Positions 8,342 to 17,566 of a DNA stretch of 64,000 nt are shown here, in pieces (position 1 is the first letter of the stretch; every line of letters starts with the position of its first letter). A program made the position numbers and the translations under genes. The notes beneath the pieces are model-generated. The model worked only from the letters and a program-made list of their open reading frames with translations. It made no database searches and was not told where the DNA came from. This DNA is from Curtobacterium sp. ER1/6 (GTDB taxonomy: Bacteria > Actinomycetota > Actinomycetes > Actinomycetales > Microbacteriaceae). Where the stretch lies: assembly GCF_001742745.1 (NCBI RefSeq), contig NZ_MJAK01000006.1, positions 62,001-126,000 of the forward strand, read 5' to 3'.

Positions 8342-9792
8342 TTGTTCAGCACCGCCTCCATGACCTTCTTCGCGACCGGAGCCGCGACCGTGTTGCCGAC
8401 GCCGGACTGCCCGAGCCCGCCGCCGTTCCCGACGACGACCGCGACGGCCACCTCGGGGTTCTTCGCCGGGGCGAACCCCGTGAACCAGAGCGTGTACGGG
8501 TCACCCGTACCGCCTTCCGCCGTCCCGGTCTTCCCGGCGACGTCGACACCGTCGATCCTGGCATTCGTGCCGGTCCCGCTGCTGACGACGCTCTGCATCG
8601 CCTCGGTCAGGTCGGCTGCCTCGGAGCCGGACAGCGGATCGCTGTACTGCTTCGGCGAGAACGACTGGACGGTCTTCAGGTCGCTGGTCGTGACCGAGTC
8701 GACGAGCGTCGGCTGCATGACCTTGCCACCGTTGGCGATCCCCGCCGAGATCATCGCCATCTGCAGCGGTGAGACACGGACGCTGGCCTGGCCGAAGGCG
8801 CTCAGCATGAGCTGGGCGGTCGAGTCGACGTCAGGGTACTGGCTCGCGGTCGCGCGCATCGGGACCTCGATCGCGTCACCGAAGCCGTACTCGTCCGCGA
8901 CGGACTTGATGGCGTCGTAGCCGAGCTTCTGGCCGAGCTCCGCGAAGGGGATGTTGCACGAGTTCTGGATCGCCGTGCGCAGCTTGACCGTGTCGCCACC
9001 GCCGCAGGAGCCGCCCTCGGCGTTGTTGATGTACGACGAGGTGCCCGGCAGCTGCAGGCGCGAGGGGTTCGGGAACTCGGAGTCGAGGTCGTACTTGCCG
9101 TCCTTGAGGGCCGCGGACGCCACGATGAGCTTGAAGACCGATCCCGGCGTGTACAGGTCGCCGCCGATCGCGCGGTTCTGCAGCGGCGTCGGGGTCTGCT
9201 GGAGCAGGGCGTCGTACTGTGCCTTGACCTCGGCGGTGTCGTGCGAGGTGAGCGCGTTCGGGTCGTAGTCGGGCTTCGACACCATCGCGAGGATCTTCCC
9301 CGTCGACGGCTCGATGGCGACGACCGCGCCCGTGTTCGTGCCGAGCGCGTCGTACGCCGCCCGCTGCACGTCGGGGTCGATCGTCAGGTTGACGTTGTCG
9401 CCCTGGACGTCCTGTCCGGTGAGGATGGCGTTGAGGTTCTGGAAGAACGACGCGTCCGAGTTGCCGGAGAGCACGGCGTTCTCGGCGCTCTCGATGCCGG
9501 CGTTGCCCTGACCGATCGTGAAGTACCCGGTGACGGCCGAGTACAGCCCGCCGTTCGTGTACTTGCGCTGGTACTGGTACTGGTCGTCCGAGGGGGTCGA
9601 CTCGGCGATCGGGCTGCCGTCGACCAGGATCGCGCCGCGCTTGGTCGAGTAGCTGTCGAGGATCGTGCGCGAGTTCCGCGAGTCGGCGCGCAGCGAGTCG
9701 GCAGCGAAGAACTGGATGGACGTGGTCGACACGAAGAGCGCGACGAACATGAGCACGATGACGGTCGAGACGCCGCGGAGCTGTCGGTTCAC
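8338..9792 (-). CDS. pbpA: penicillin-binding protein PbpA (class B transpeptidase)
   Basis: A 484-aa membrane-anchored D,D-transpeptidase that crosslinks peptidoglycan, partnered with the SEDS protein encoded immediately upstream. There is one N-terminal transmembrane helix (~8-30), a dimerisation-like domain, then the transpeptidase domain: SVFK (218-221), SCN (278-280), KTGT (421-424). The GTG start overlaps the rodA stop (GTGA), with GGAAGGAG 8 bases upstream. The product is M. tuberculosis PbpA-like in size and order. Confidence 0.95.
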   Translation of the reverse strand: MNRQLRGVSTVIVLMFVALFVSTTSIQFFAADSLRADSRNSRTILDSYSTKRGAILVDGSPIAESTPSDDQYQYQRKYTNGGLYSAVTGYFTIGQGNAGIESAENAVLSGNSDASFFQNLNAILTGQDVQGDNVNLTIDPDVQRAAYDALGTNTGAVVAIEPSTGKILAMVSKPDYDPNALTSHDTAEVKAQYDALLQQTPTPLQNRAIGGDLYTPGSVFKLIVASAALKDGKYDLDSEFPNPSRLQLPGTSSYINNAEGGSCGGGDTVKLRTAIQNSCNIPFAELGQKLGYDAIKSVADEYGFGDAIEVPMRATASQYPDVDSTAQLMLSAFGQASVRVSPLQMAMISAGIANGGKVMQPTLVDSVTTSDLKTVQSFSPKQYSDPLSGSEAADLTEAMQSVVSSGTGTNARIDGVDVAGKTGTAEGGTGDPYTLWFTGFAPAKNPEVAVAVVVGNGGGLGQSGVGNTVAAPVAKKVMEAVLNK

Positions 9793-11228
9793 CGGGTGCG
9801 CTCCTTCCTGGACGATCCGCGACCGCGAGCGGCGGCCGGGATCGCGCCCTGCTGGACGCGTTGTTCGGCGGGGATCGCGTCGGTGAGGCGCAGCAGCATC
9901 GCGGCGATGATCCAGTTGGCGATGAGCGACGATCCACCCGCGGCCATGAACGGCGTCGTGAGGCCCGTGACCGGGATGATCCGGGTGATGCCGCCGACGA
10001 CGACGAAGACCTGCAGCGCGATGATGAAGCCGAAGCCCACGCCGAGGAGCTTGCCGAAGTCGTCCTGCGCCATGAACGCGACGCGCAGGCCCCGGGATGC
10101 CAGGACGATGAACAGCGCGAGGATCGCGAAGACGCCGATGAGCCCGAGCTCCTCGCCGAGCGACGCGACGATGTAGTCCGCGTTGGCGACCGGGGTGATG
10201 TACGGGCGCCCCTGCCCGAGGCCGGTCCCGGTGATGCCGCCGTTGGCGAAGCCGAACAGGCCCTGGACCAGCTGGTAGCTGCCCTGGGTCTGCCGGTCGA
10301 AGATCGTCTGGTCGAACGGGTCGAGCCACTGCTCGAACCGGCCACGCACGTACACGAGGACCGACTGCGCGACGAGGGCACCGCCGACGAAGAGACCGAG
10401 GCCGATCACGACCCAGCCGAGCCGGGCCGTGGCGACGTAGATCATCACCAGGAAGAGCCCGAAGTAGAGCAGCGCCGTGCCGAGGTCGCGCTGGAACACG
10501 AGGACGGCCATCGCGGCGGCCCACATGACGAGGATCGGGCCGAGGTCGCGCGCTCGGGGGAACGTCATCCCGGCGAACTTCTTGCCGACGATCGACAGTG
10601 AGTCGCGCGCGGTCACGAGGTACCCGGCGAAGAACAGCGCCATGGTGATCTTCGCGAGCTCGCCCGGCTGGAACGAGAAGGGGCCGATCCGGATCCAGAC
10701 GCGCGCACCGCCGACGTTCGACCCGATGCCCGGCAGCATCGGCAGGAGGAGCAGCGCGATGGTGGCGGCCATGAAGATGTAGCGGTACCGCTGCAGGAAC
10801 CGGTGGTTCCGCACGGCCAGGAGCGTGATGGTCGCCAGGACCATGGCGAGCATCGTCCAGACGATCTGCTTGACGCCGATCGCGTCCCAGCCGGTCAGGC
10901 CGTTGTGCACGTCGATGCGGTAGATCTCGGCGATGCCGATGCCGTTGAGCACGAGCGCGATCGGCAGGACGAACGGGTCCGCGTTCTTGGCGACGACCCG
11001 GAGCACCACGTGCATGACGAGCGCGAGTCCGAGGATGCCGCCGCCGACCCACAGCACGCCGGTGTCGAACAGGCGTCCCTTGGTGCCGAGCTGCACGAGC
11101 ACCATCGCACCGGCGCAGATGCCGCAGGCGATGACGAGCAGCACGAGCTCGAGGTTCCGGGCGCGGGCGGGCTCACGCAGCTTGATCGTGATCGCCTGCG
11201 TGAACGACTGCGCGATCGCGGCGCTCAC
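9789..11228 (-). CDS. rodA: SEDS peptidoglycan glycosyltransferase RodA/FtsW
   Basis: A 479-aa polytopic protein with about ten or more helices. SEDS signatures are visible: GGARVWIRIGPFSFQPGELAKI, FQRDLGTALLY, GQGRPYITPVANADYIVASLGEELG and MAAGGSSLIANW. It polymerises lipid II into glycan strands at the membrane, working with PbpA. The GTG start overlaps the pstP stop by 4 bp. FtsW is the alternative name; the pairing with pbpA in the pknA/pknB cluster favours RodA. Confidence 0.93.
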   Translation of the reverse strand: MSAAIAQSFTQAITIKLREPARARNLELVLLVIACGICAGAMVLVQLGTKGRLFDTGVLWVGGGILGLALVMHVVLRVVAKNADPFVLPIALVLNGIGIAEIYRIDVHNGLTGWDAIGVKQIVWTMLAMVLATITLLAVRNHRFLQRYRYIFMAATIALLLLPMLPGIGSNVGGARVWIRIGPFSFQPGELAKITMALFFAGYLVTARDSLSIVGKKFAGMTFPRARDLGPILVMWAAAMAVLVFQRDLGTALLYFGLFLVMIYVATARLGWVVIGLGLFVGGALVAQSVLVYVRGRFEQWLDPFDQTIFDRQTQGSYQLVQGLFGFANGGITGTGLGQGRPYITPVANADYIVASLGEELGLIGVFAILALFIVLASRGLRVAFMAQDDFGKLLGVGFGFIIALQVFVVVGGITRIIPVTGLTTPFMAAGGSSLIANWIIAAMLLRLTDAIPAEQRVQQGAIPAAARGRGSSRKERTR

Positions 11229-12595
11229 CGGCGGGCTCCCGGCGACGCCGACGGCGAGGCGCTGCCCGACGGCGCGGCGGAGCGGGACGGCGTCGGCGTG
11301 GGTGACGACGATCCGCCGTCCCCACCGGTGCCGGCCTGGTCCTGCCCGGTCTCGGCGGCCTTGCGCAGGCGGTCGACGATGTCGCGCGCGTCCGACAGGG
11401 ACTGCGCGTTGATCGTCGAGCGGACGTTCTCCCGCGTGTAGTCGGGCAGCGACGAGACGGTGACGTCGGTGTCCTCGTACACGTCGGAGAGGGCGATCGG
11501 GCCGATCGACTGCTGCACGCCGCGGTAGATCGCGACGGTGCCGCGGTCGGTCCCGACGTAGTAGTGCGCCTGGGTGATCCGCCAGCCGAGCCAGACCGCA
11601 CCGACGAGGGCGGCGACGGCGACCACGAGGGCGATCGTCCACGCGATCCGGCGACGGATCCGACGCCGGCGGTCCTCGGCGATGAGCTCGGCGAAGAACT
11701 GGTCGGACTCCGGCTCGAAGTGCGAGTCCTCGGGGGCGGTGGAGACCTTGAGCGGGTGGAGCAGGATCGTGGGGAGGCGGATCGGCTTGCGGCCGGTCGA
11801 CGCCTCGAACGTGAGCGGAGCGGCCGCGGACCCGACGGTCGTCGCGGCGTCGTCGTCGTCCTCGGGCTCGGAGTCGGTGACGTCCATCACGACGACGGTG
11901 ACGTTGTCCGGGGCGCCGTGGTCGAGCGTCTCCTTGACGAGTCGCTGCGTCACCTGGTTGGCGTCCATCGTGGACGCCAGCGCGTGCCGGATCCGCTCCT
12001 CGGCCAGGTACGACGACAGACCGTCCGAGCAGAGCAGCCAGCGGTCACCGGTCTGGATGTCCATGACGGCCGTGTCGACCTCGGGCGCGGCGTCGACGTC
12101 GCCGAGCACGCGCATGAGCACCGACCGGCGCGGGTGCACGGCCGCCTCCTCCGGCGTGATCCGGCCGCTGTCGACCAGCCGCTGGACGAACGTGTGGTCC
12201 GACGTGATCTGCTGCAGCTCGCCGTCGCGCATCCGGTAGATGCGCGAGTCGCCGATGTGGGCGATGGCGATCTGCTCGCCGACGCGGATGAGGGCGGACA
12301 CCGTGGTGCCCATGCCGGTGAGCTCCTGGTGCTCGAAGACCGTCTCGGTGACGAGCTGGTTCGCGGCGATGAGCGCGGACTGCAGAGCGAACTCGGCGTC
12401 GTGCGCGGAGGGGAACTCGCGGTCGACCTCGCGGATCCGGCGGATGGCGATCGCCGAGGCGACGTCGCCACCGGCGTGCCCGCCCATGCCGTCGGCGACG
12501 GCGAACAGGTGCGTGCCGGCGTACCCGGAGTCCTGGTTGTTGGCACGGATGCGCCCCACGTGGGACACAGCGGCGCTCAGCGTGCGAGCCGTCAT
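11225..12595 (-). CDS. pstP: PP2C-family serine/threonine phosphatase PstP
   Basis: A 456-aa metal-dependent phosphatase. The catalytic domain is at ~1-240 with RANNQDSG (Asp22), VADGMGGHAGG (Asp35), GDSRIYR, LLCSDGL and GAPDNVTVVVMD. An acidic linker leads to one transmembrane helix (IALVVAVAALVGAVWLGW) and a ~100-residue extracytoplasmic region ending in a Ser/Ala/Pro-rich tail. In this operon it dephosphorylates PknA, PknB and their FHA-protein targets. It starts 7 bp after fhaB. Confidence 0.95.
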   Translation of the reverse strand: MTARTLSAAVSHVGRIRANNQDSGYAGTHLFAVADGMGGHAGGDVASAIAIRRIREVDREFPSAHDAEFALQSALIAANQLVTETVFEHQELTGMGTTVSALIRVGEQIAIAHIGDSRIYRMRDGELQQITSDHTFVQRLVDSGRITPEEAAVHPRRSVLMRVLGDVDAAPEVDTAVMDIQTGDRWLLCSDGLSSYLAEERIRHALASTMDANQVTQRLVKETLDHGAPDNVTVVVMDVTDSEPEDDDDAATTVGSAAAPLTFEASTGRKPIRLPTILLHPLKVSTAPEDSHFEPESDQFFAELIAEDRRRRIRRRIAWTIALVVAVAALVGAVWLGWRITQAHYYVGTDRGTVAIYRGVQQSIGPIALSDVYEDTDVTVSSLPDYTRENVRSTINAQSLSDARDIVDRLRKAAETGQDQAGTGGDGGSSSPTPTPSRSAAPSGSASPSASPGARR

Positions 12596-12602
12596 GTCCC
12601 GG

Positions 12603-13160
12603 TTACCGCCGCAGCTCGAACGTCGTCGTCCCGATCGTGATCGGCGTCCGTTCCGCGACGTGCACGGGAGCGGTCACCTTCTGACCGTCGACGAACGTGC
12701 CGTTCGTGGACTCGAGGTCGGACAGGACCCAGCCGTCGGCCCGGAGGTCGAGGCGGGCGTGGTTGGTCGAGGTGTAGTCGTCACGGATGACGACGTTCGA
12801 CTCGCTGGAGCGCCCGATGGTGATGGGGCCGCCGCCGAGGGGCATCTCCAGGCCCTCGCGCGAGCCCTCGGTGATGACGAGCCGCGTGGGCGTGCCCGTG
12901 GTGGACGGACGCTGCTGTCCGCCGGCGGGCTGGCCGATGATCTCGGTGAACGCACCCGCCCCGGCGGGAGCCGCGGCGGCCGCTGCCGGCACCGTCGGGG
13001 TCGTCGGACCGGACGCGCCGGCCTTCGGATCGGTCGGGACGGTGCGGACGCGTTGGCCGAACAGGTCGCTCCGCAGCGCGAAGACGATCACGAAGACGAA
13101 CAGCCACAGCACCGCGAGGAAGGCGAAGCGCAGGACGAGCAGGGTCAGGCCTGTGGTCAT
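12603..13160 (-). CDS. fhaB: FHA-domain protein FhaB (FipA)
   Basis: A 185-aa protein with an N-terminal transmembrane helix (~5-28), an Ala/Pro linker and a C-terminal FHA domain (~100-182) with the phosphothreonine-binding pattern ITIGRSSESNVVIRDDYTSTNHARL and LESTNGTFVDG. It recruits phosphorylated partners of PknA/PknB to the membrane. The mycobacterial homolog links to FtsZ/FtsQ and to the Pbp/Rod machinery. ATG overlaps the fhaA stop by 4 bp. Confidence 0.93.
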   Translation of the reverse strand: MTTGLTLLVLRFAFLAVLWLFVFVIVFALRSDLFGQRVRTVPTDPKAGASGPTTPTVPAAAAAAPAGAGAFTEIIGQPAGGQQRPSTTGTPTRLVITEGSREGLEMPLGGGPITIGRSSESNVVIRDDYTSTNHARLDLRADGWVLSDLESTNGTFVDGQKVTAPVHVAERTPITIGTTTFELRR

Positions 13161-13837
13161 CGAGCACCTCCGTCGCTCTCGGGGATCACCCGGAACACCA
13201 TACGGGTACGACCGATCTCGATGGTCGAGTCCGGCTCGACGATGGCCTGCTCGAAGCGCTCCCCGTCGAGCTTCGACCCGTTCGTGGACCCGAGGTCGTT
13301 CGCCTGGGCGTGCTTGCCGTCCCAGATGACCTCGACGTGCTTCCGGCTCGTCCCGGTGTCCGCCACGGTGATGTCGGCGTCGGTCCCGCGCCCGATCACG
13401 GTGCGGCCGCGTCGGAGCCGGTGGCGCTGGGATCCGATGTCGAGCACGGCGACCCAGGCGACGTCGCGCTGCACGGTCGAGGCGTCGATCTCGAGGAGAC
13501 CGGTCGAGAGCGTGCCGTCCTGCTGCAGCCGGATCGAGACCGGGCCGGAGAACGAGTAGTTCTGCGCGACGGCGTGCTGCTGCACCATCTGCGTCAGTTC
13601 GTCGATGAGCGGCTGGCCGACGTCGTGCATGCGCGAGTGGTCCGGCGGGGCGAGCCGCACGGTGAACTCGTTGGGCACGAGGATCCGCTCGCGGGAGACC
13701 ACGGCCGCCTTCGTGTCGAGCTCGCGGCGCAGGGCGCTCGAGATCTCCACGGGCTGCACGCCGGAGCGGAAGGTCTTCGCGAACGCGCCGTTCACGGCGC
13801 GCTCCAACCCACGCTCGAAGCTGTCCAAGAGGCCCAT
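13157..13837 (-). CDS. fhaA: FHA-domain protein FhaA
   Basis: A 226-aa protein. The N-terminal DUF3662-type domain (MGLLDSFERGLERAVNGAFAKTFRSGVQPVEI) is followed by a C-terminal FHA domain (~140-220: TVIGRGTDADITVADTGTSRKHVEV, DLGSTNGSKLDG). In mycobacteria FhaA binds phosphorylated MviN and RodA-linked factors. It is shorter than the mycobacterial protein because the linker is nearly absent. It is the first gene of the minus-strand operon; a TACCAT -10-like sequence lies at 13871-13876. Confidence 0.93.
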   Translation of the reverse strand: MGLLDSFERGLERAVNGAFAKTFRSGVQPVEISSALRRELDTKAAVVSRERILVPNEFTVRLAPPDHSRMHDVGQPLIDELTQMVQQHAVAQNYSFSGPVSIRLQQDGTLSTGLLEIDASTVQRDVAWVAVLDIGSQRHRLRRGRTVIGRGTDADITVADTGTSRKHVEVIWDGKHAQANDLGSTNGSKLDGERFEQAIVEPDSTIEIGRTRMVFRVIPESDGGAR

Positions 13838-13947
13838 GTGTCTTCCCGGTCGTCGGTCAGGGACCCCTGCATGGTAGTGGCTGGCGCTCCTGCTCGTCTG
13901 TGCGTGGTCACGGGCACCGTCCGCCGCGTGCTAGTGTTGCCGGGCTG

Positions 13948-14034
13948 GCGCGAGTGGCGGAATTGGTAGACGCGCACGGTTCAGGTCCGTGTGCTGGAAA
14001 CGGCGTGGGGGTTCAAGTCCCCCCTCGCGCACCA
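13948..14034 (+). tRNA. tRNA-Leu (CAG)
   Basis: The acceptor GCGCGAG/CTCGCGC pairs perfectly. The anticodon stem CACGG/CCGTG has loop TTCAGGT (anticodon CAG). A long class-II variable arm, T-arm GGGGGTTCAAGTCCCCC and an encoded CCA complete it. A TAGTGT -10-like box lies at 13932-13937. Confidence 0.97.
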
Positions 14035-14040
14035 GGTGGG

Positions 14041-14074
14041 GAACGGCCCCCGGGAGGAATCCCGGGGGCCGTTC
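14041..14074 (+). terminator. terminator of tRNA-Leu
   Basis: A 15-bp perfect stem (14041-14055 with 14060-14074) with loop GGAA lies 6 bp past the CCA end. The 14075-14274 stretch beyond it holds no gene that I can see, only the ribosome-binding site of the next gene. Confidence 0.8.
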
Positions 14075-14274
14075 CGCGTTCCCGCGCGGTCGTCACGACC
14101 CGCGGGACCCGGCCTGGAGGCTCGCCCCGCCCCCGTCTCGTCGGTCACCCGGTCGGTCGGCGACACCCGGACGGGGCATCCCGGGTCGGGGGGTTGACCG
14201 TCCCGCGGAGCGTTGCGCACACTGATCGGCGTCGCTCCGGGTCCGTCCGGTGCTCGTGCCCCAGGAGGCCCATC

Positions 14275-15270
14275 GTGCGGACGCCGTCCGTGATCGCTGC
14301 CGCGGTCGCCCTCTCGACCGTGCTCGTCGCGATCGTGTCCACGTCCGTCGGGGTCGCGCCCGCCGAGGCCGCGTCGACGTGCAGCGGTGACCGCATCACC
14401 GTCCGCGACCTCGGCCGCGGGTGCGCCGTCGAGCGCGGCACGGTCACGCTGCCGGACGGCCGCCGCTTCGTGGTGCCGTCGCCCGGCACGACCGTGTCGG
14501 CGCTCCCGGTCGCGGCCGCGGGCGCGGTCGACCCCGGGGACGTGTCGATCACGAACACGGGCCGCTCGGGCGTCGCGGTGGCGGTCGAGGGCGAGTGGTC
14601 TGGTGCGCCGGCGGCGATCCGCAAGGTCCGGAGCCTGCACGAGGGGCTGACCGGTGGTGGCACGACCGCGCACCCGATGGCGGCGACCGCGACGAAGCCC
14701 GCTCCCGCGTCGAGCTGCACGAACCGGACGTACGCGCTGCTCGGGTACCGGTGGACGACGCCCGTCCGCTGGTCGTCGAACCCGTCCGGGGCCCGGGCGA
14801 CGGACGCCGCGGCGCTCAGGGCGGCCGCGAACGCCTGGACCGGGACCCTGAAGACCTGCGGTCGGACGATCACCTCCGGTGCCGCGAACACCTACCTCGG
14901 CACGACCACGCAGGCCCCGGCCGTCACGGCGAACGGCGGCTGCGGTTCGCCGAGCGGTGCGAGCGTCACCGGGTGGGGCTCGCTGCGCTCGGGCACCCTC
15001 GCCACCACGTGCGTGTGGTCGCGTTCCGGCGTCGCGGTCGAGATGGACCAGCGGTACACGACCTCGTACGCGTGGTCGTCGTCGGCGACGTGCTCCGGGG
15101 CGCGGTTCGACCTGCGCGGCGTCGCGACGCACGAGTGGGGGCACGCCTACGGGCTCGGCCACACGGCGCAGGCGTCCGGACTCGTCATGAAGCCCGCGTC
15201 GTCGCAGTGCGACCTGGCGCAGCGCACCCTCGGGCTCGGCGACGCCCTGGGGATCGACGCCGCGAGCTGA
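14275..15270 (+). CDS. secreted matrixin-like zinc metalloprotease
   Basis: A 331-aa exported protease. GTG is preceded by AGGAGG (14263-14268). The signal peptide (VIAAAVALSTVLVAIVSTSVGVAPAEA) is cut around residue 30. The catalytic motif HEWGHAYGLGH fits HExxHxxGxxH, with a Met-turn-like VMKPASSQC after it, and the ending AQRTLGLGDALGI matches actinobacterial matrixin (M10) domains. Six or more cysteines in the mature part suggest disulfides. It likely degrades extracellular or host proteins. It is convergent with the two-component genes, 7 bp apart. Confidence 0.88.
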   Translation: MRTPSVIAAAVALSTVLVAIVSTSVGVAPAEAASTCSGDRITVRDLGRGCAVERGTVTLPDGRRFVVPSPGTTVSALPVAAAGAVDPGDVSITNTGRSGVAVAVEGEWSGAPAAIRKVRSLHEGLTGGGTTAHPMAATATKPAPASSCTNRTYALLGYRWTTPVRWSSNPSGARATDAAALRAAANAWTGTLKTCGRTITSGAANTYLGTTTQAPAVTANGGCGSPSGASVTGWGSLRSGTLATTCVWSRSGVAVEMDQRYTTSYAWSSSATCSGARFDLRGVATHEWGHAYGLGHTAQASGLVMKPASSQCDLAQRTLGLGDALGIDAAS

Positions 15271-15277
15271 CCCGGCG

Positions 15278-15964
15278 TCAGGCGGGAGCCGGTCCGTCCT
15301 CGCGGGCGCCCGCGAGCCCGTGGTCGTGCGCGTAGACGACGAGCTGCACCCGGTCGCGCAGCGCGAGCTTGCCGAGGATGCTCGAGATCTGCGTCTTCAC
15401 GGTGGACTCGGTGACGAACTCCCGGGCGGCGATCTCCGCGTTGGAGAGCCCTCGGGAGGCCCACCCGAACACGATGCGCTCCCGGTCCGTCAGCGTCTGG
15501 AAGGCCTCGGGCTGCGGGGCCGGTGCGCGGTCGACGTCCGCGCCGAACAGCTGCGACAGGTCGTTCGGCGCGATCACCGAGCTGCCCTCGTGGACGGCCC
15601 GCACCGCCGCGAACAGGAAGGGCGGGGTGGTGTCCTTGAGCAGGAAGCCGCTCGCGCCGAGGCGGATCGCGGTCGCCGCGGCCGGGTCCAGCCCGAACGT
15701 CGTGAGCACCACCACGCGGGGGAGCGGTCCCTCGACCTCGCCGGAGAAGAGCCGACGCACGGTCTCCACCCCGTCGACGCCCGCCATCCGCATGTCGAGC
15801 AGGACCACGTCGGGGTGGAGCTCGCGGACGCGGTCGAGTGCCTCGGCGCCGTCGGAGGCCTCGCCGACCACCTCCATGTCGGGCTGTGCGTCGAGCACGA
15901 CGCGCAGCCCGGCGCGGAAGAGCGCCTGGTCGTCGGTGAGCAGGATGCGGATCGGGTCGGTCAT
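15278..15964 (-). CDS. NarL/LuxR-family response regulator
   Basis: A 228-aa protein. The receiver domain carries the Asp pocket (LLTDDQ), phospho-acceptor Asp in VVLLDMRMAG, Thr in VVLTTFG and Lys in FLLKDTTPP. A C-terminal LuxR helix-turn-helix follows (LTDRERIVFGWASRGLSNAEIAAREFVTESTVKTQISSILGKL). It is paired with the histidine kinase encoded just upstream (ATGA overlap). The targets cannot be read from the sequence. Confidence 0.93.
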   Translation of the reverse strand: MTDPIRILLTDDQALFRAGLRVVLDAQPDMEVVGEASDGAEALDRVRELHPDVVLLDMRMAGVDGVETVRRLFSGEVEGPLPRVVVLTTFGLDPAAATAIRLGASGFLLKDTTPPFLFAAVRAVHEGSSVIAPNDLSQLFGADVDRAPAPQPEAFQTLTDRERIVFGWASRGLSNAEIAAREFVTESTVKTQISSILGKLALRDRVQLVVYAHDHGLAGAREDGPAPA

Positions 15965-17250
15965 CGTGTCGTCCCCCCTCGGACGTCGAACGGGATGCGG
16001 GCGCGCGCGACGAACACGGCGTCCAGCACGGCGGCGTCGAAGGACCCGCCGATCGTGGTCAGTCGGGTCTGCATGCCGGTCAGGCCGCGCCCGGAACCGC
16101 GGGTGCCGGCGACCGTCGGCTGCTCGCCGGTGACGGGGCGCGCGGCGAGCTCCTCGAGTCCGAGCTCGCCGCCGACGGGCAGGGCAGCGGTCGGCACGGC
16201 GTTCTCCACCTCGAGCACGAGGTCGGCCGAGCGCCAGGTCTCGCGGACCTCGACGGAGCCGCCGGGCACCCCGTGGCGCAGCGCGTTCGTGAGCATCTCC
16301 TGCAGGACCCGTCGTGCCGCCGTGCCGTGCACCGCACCGAGCGGTCGGGCGACACCGCGGACGGCGTGGTCGACATCGACACCGGCCTCGCGGATGCCGC
16401 GGACGATCTCGTCGAACGACGTCGGGTCCGCTGCGGCCTCGGACCCGTCGATGTGCCCGAGCACCTGCCGGACCTCGACGAGGGAGCTGCGGGCGGTGCT
16501 CGCGATGGTGGCGCTGACCTCGCGGATGCGGGCCTCGTCGTCGAGGAACGGCACCGAGTCGGCCTGGGCGATGATGACCGCGAGCGAGTGCCCCACGACG
16601 TCGTGGACGTCACGGGCGATGTCGGCGCGGATGCGTTCAGCCTCGGCCTCGTCGACCGCGCGGGTGGCGACGGCCTCGGCCCGGTTGGCCACGGCCTCGG
16701 CGCGGCTCGCGGCCGCCTCGGCCTCGGCACGCCGTGCGGCCTCGGCGACCTGCGAGCGGACGGCCCGCCCGGCGAGTCCGCCGGCCCACACGGAGAGCAG
16801 GACGAGCGACGGGGCCGCGAGGACGAGGGCGACCTGATCGCTCGGCCCGTTCAGCAGCAGCGCGTAGCGGTAACCGGTCGAGGAGAGGTACATGGATGCC
16901 GAGACCCCGGCGACCACGGCGAGCATGCCGGCGACCACAGCCTCGGTCCGGGTGCCGAGGACGGCGGCGGTGCCGATGACCACGGCGATCGCGAGGTCGA
17001 CGAGGGAGGGGCGCTCACCGCCCGTGACCTGCACGGCCCCGAGGACGACCGTCATCACCATCGCGCCGCTCGGCGTCAGGCGGCGCAGGGCGATCGCGGC
17101 GCACGCGGCGACGACCGCGAGCAGGCTCGCGCGCTCGAGCTCGAGCTCGATCGGCGCGGTGAAGAGCAGCGCGGCGAGTGCGGCCCAGACGAGGTCGGCG
17201 ACGATCGACCGGATCCGCATCGGCCGGAGGAACGTGCGCCGGTCCGTCAC
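15961..17250 (-). CDS. sensor histidine kinase (HisKA_3 type)
   Basis: A 429-aa protein from GTG at 17250; another in-frame GTG lies at 17283 and an ATG at residue 11. About five or six membrane helices form the sensor. A coiled coil of Ala/Glu/Arg repeats (EAEAAASRAEAVANRAEAVA) leads to the dimerisation motif DIARDVHDVVGHSLAVIIAQ with the phospho-His, then an HATPase (LQEMLTNALRHG, GRGLTGMQTRL). Such kinases usually sense membrane or cell-wall state. The cognate regulator gene overlaps its 3' end. Confidence 0.9.
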   Translation of the reverse strand: MTDRRTFLRPMRIRSIVADLVWAALAALLFTAPIELELERASLLAVVAACAAIALRRLTPSGAMVMTVVLGAVQVTGGERPSLVDLAIAVVIGTAAVLGTRTEAVVAGMLAVVAGVSASMYLSSTGYRYALLLNGPSDQVALVLAAPSLVLLSVWAGGLAGRAVRSQVAEAARRAEAEAAASRAEAVANRAEAVATRAVDEAEAERIRADIARDVHDVVGHSLAVIIAQADSVPFLDDEARIREVSATIASTARSSLVEVRQVLGHIDGSEAAADPTSFDEIVRGIREAGVDVDHAVRGVARPLGAVHGTAARRVLQEMLTNALRHGVPGGSVEVRETWRSADLVLEVENAVPTAALPVGGELGLEELAARPVTGEQPTVAGTRGSGRGLTGMQTRLTTIGGSFDAAVLDAVFVARARIPFDVRGGTTR

Positions 17251-17287
17251 GGCTCGATCATCGCACGACGGCCGCGCGGCCACCGGC

Positions 17288-17389
17288 TCACGGGACGGGC
17301 GACATCGCGACGAGCGCGACGGCGGTCACCACGACGATGGCGGCGCAGGTGGCGAGGGTGGCGATCACGTGCTTGGTCGAACTCTCCAT
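17288..17389 (-). CDS. possible 33-aa single-pass membrane peptide
   Basis: ATG at 17389 to TGA at 17288 encodes MESSTKHV followed by a 22-residue hydrophobic helix (IATLATCAAIVVVTAVALVAM) and SPVP. The Shine-Dalgarno is weak (GGTGG). It lies 37 bp upstream of the histidine kinase on the same strand, so it may be a leader or accessory peptide of the sensor operon. The hydrophobic pattern is clear, but translation is unproven. Confidence 0.4.
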   Translation of the reverse strand: MESSTKHVIATLATCAAIVVVTAVALVAMSPVP

Positions 17390-17493
17390 GCCACCGAGCC
17401 TCGCCGATCACCCGGTAGCGGGGCATCGGGCGGAGGGACGAAGGCCGTCGTCCTGCAGGACGAAGCGAGCACGGCTCGTGACCTGCCACGCAT

Positions 17494-17537
17494 CGGACGG
17501 GAGGCCCGTGGCGGCCGCACCGCGCGCCTCCCGTCCG
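17494..17537. repeat. dispersed palindromic element, copy 2
   Basis: Left arm CGGACGGGAGGC (17494-17505) and right arm GCCTCCCGTCCG (17526-17537) flank a degenerate GC-rich centre. It lies 30 bp past the stop of the SDR gene (minus strand). Confidence 0.75.
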
Positions 17538-17566
17538 GCACGGCGTCCAGTCAGATCGGTGCCCCG

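Noticed and set aside
17247-17489. 80-codon minus-strand ORF upstream of the histidine kinase
   Set aside because: Arg/Pro-rich shadow frame. The 33-aa membrane ORF in the other frame explains this stretch better.
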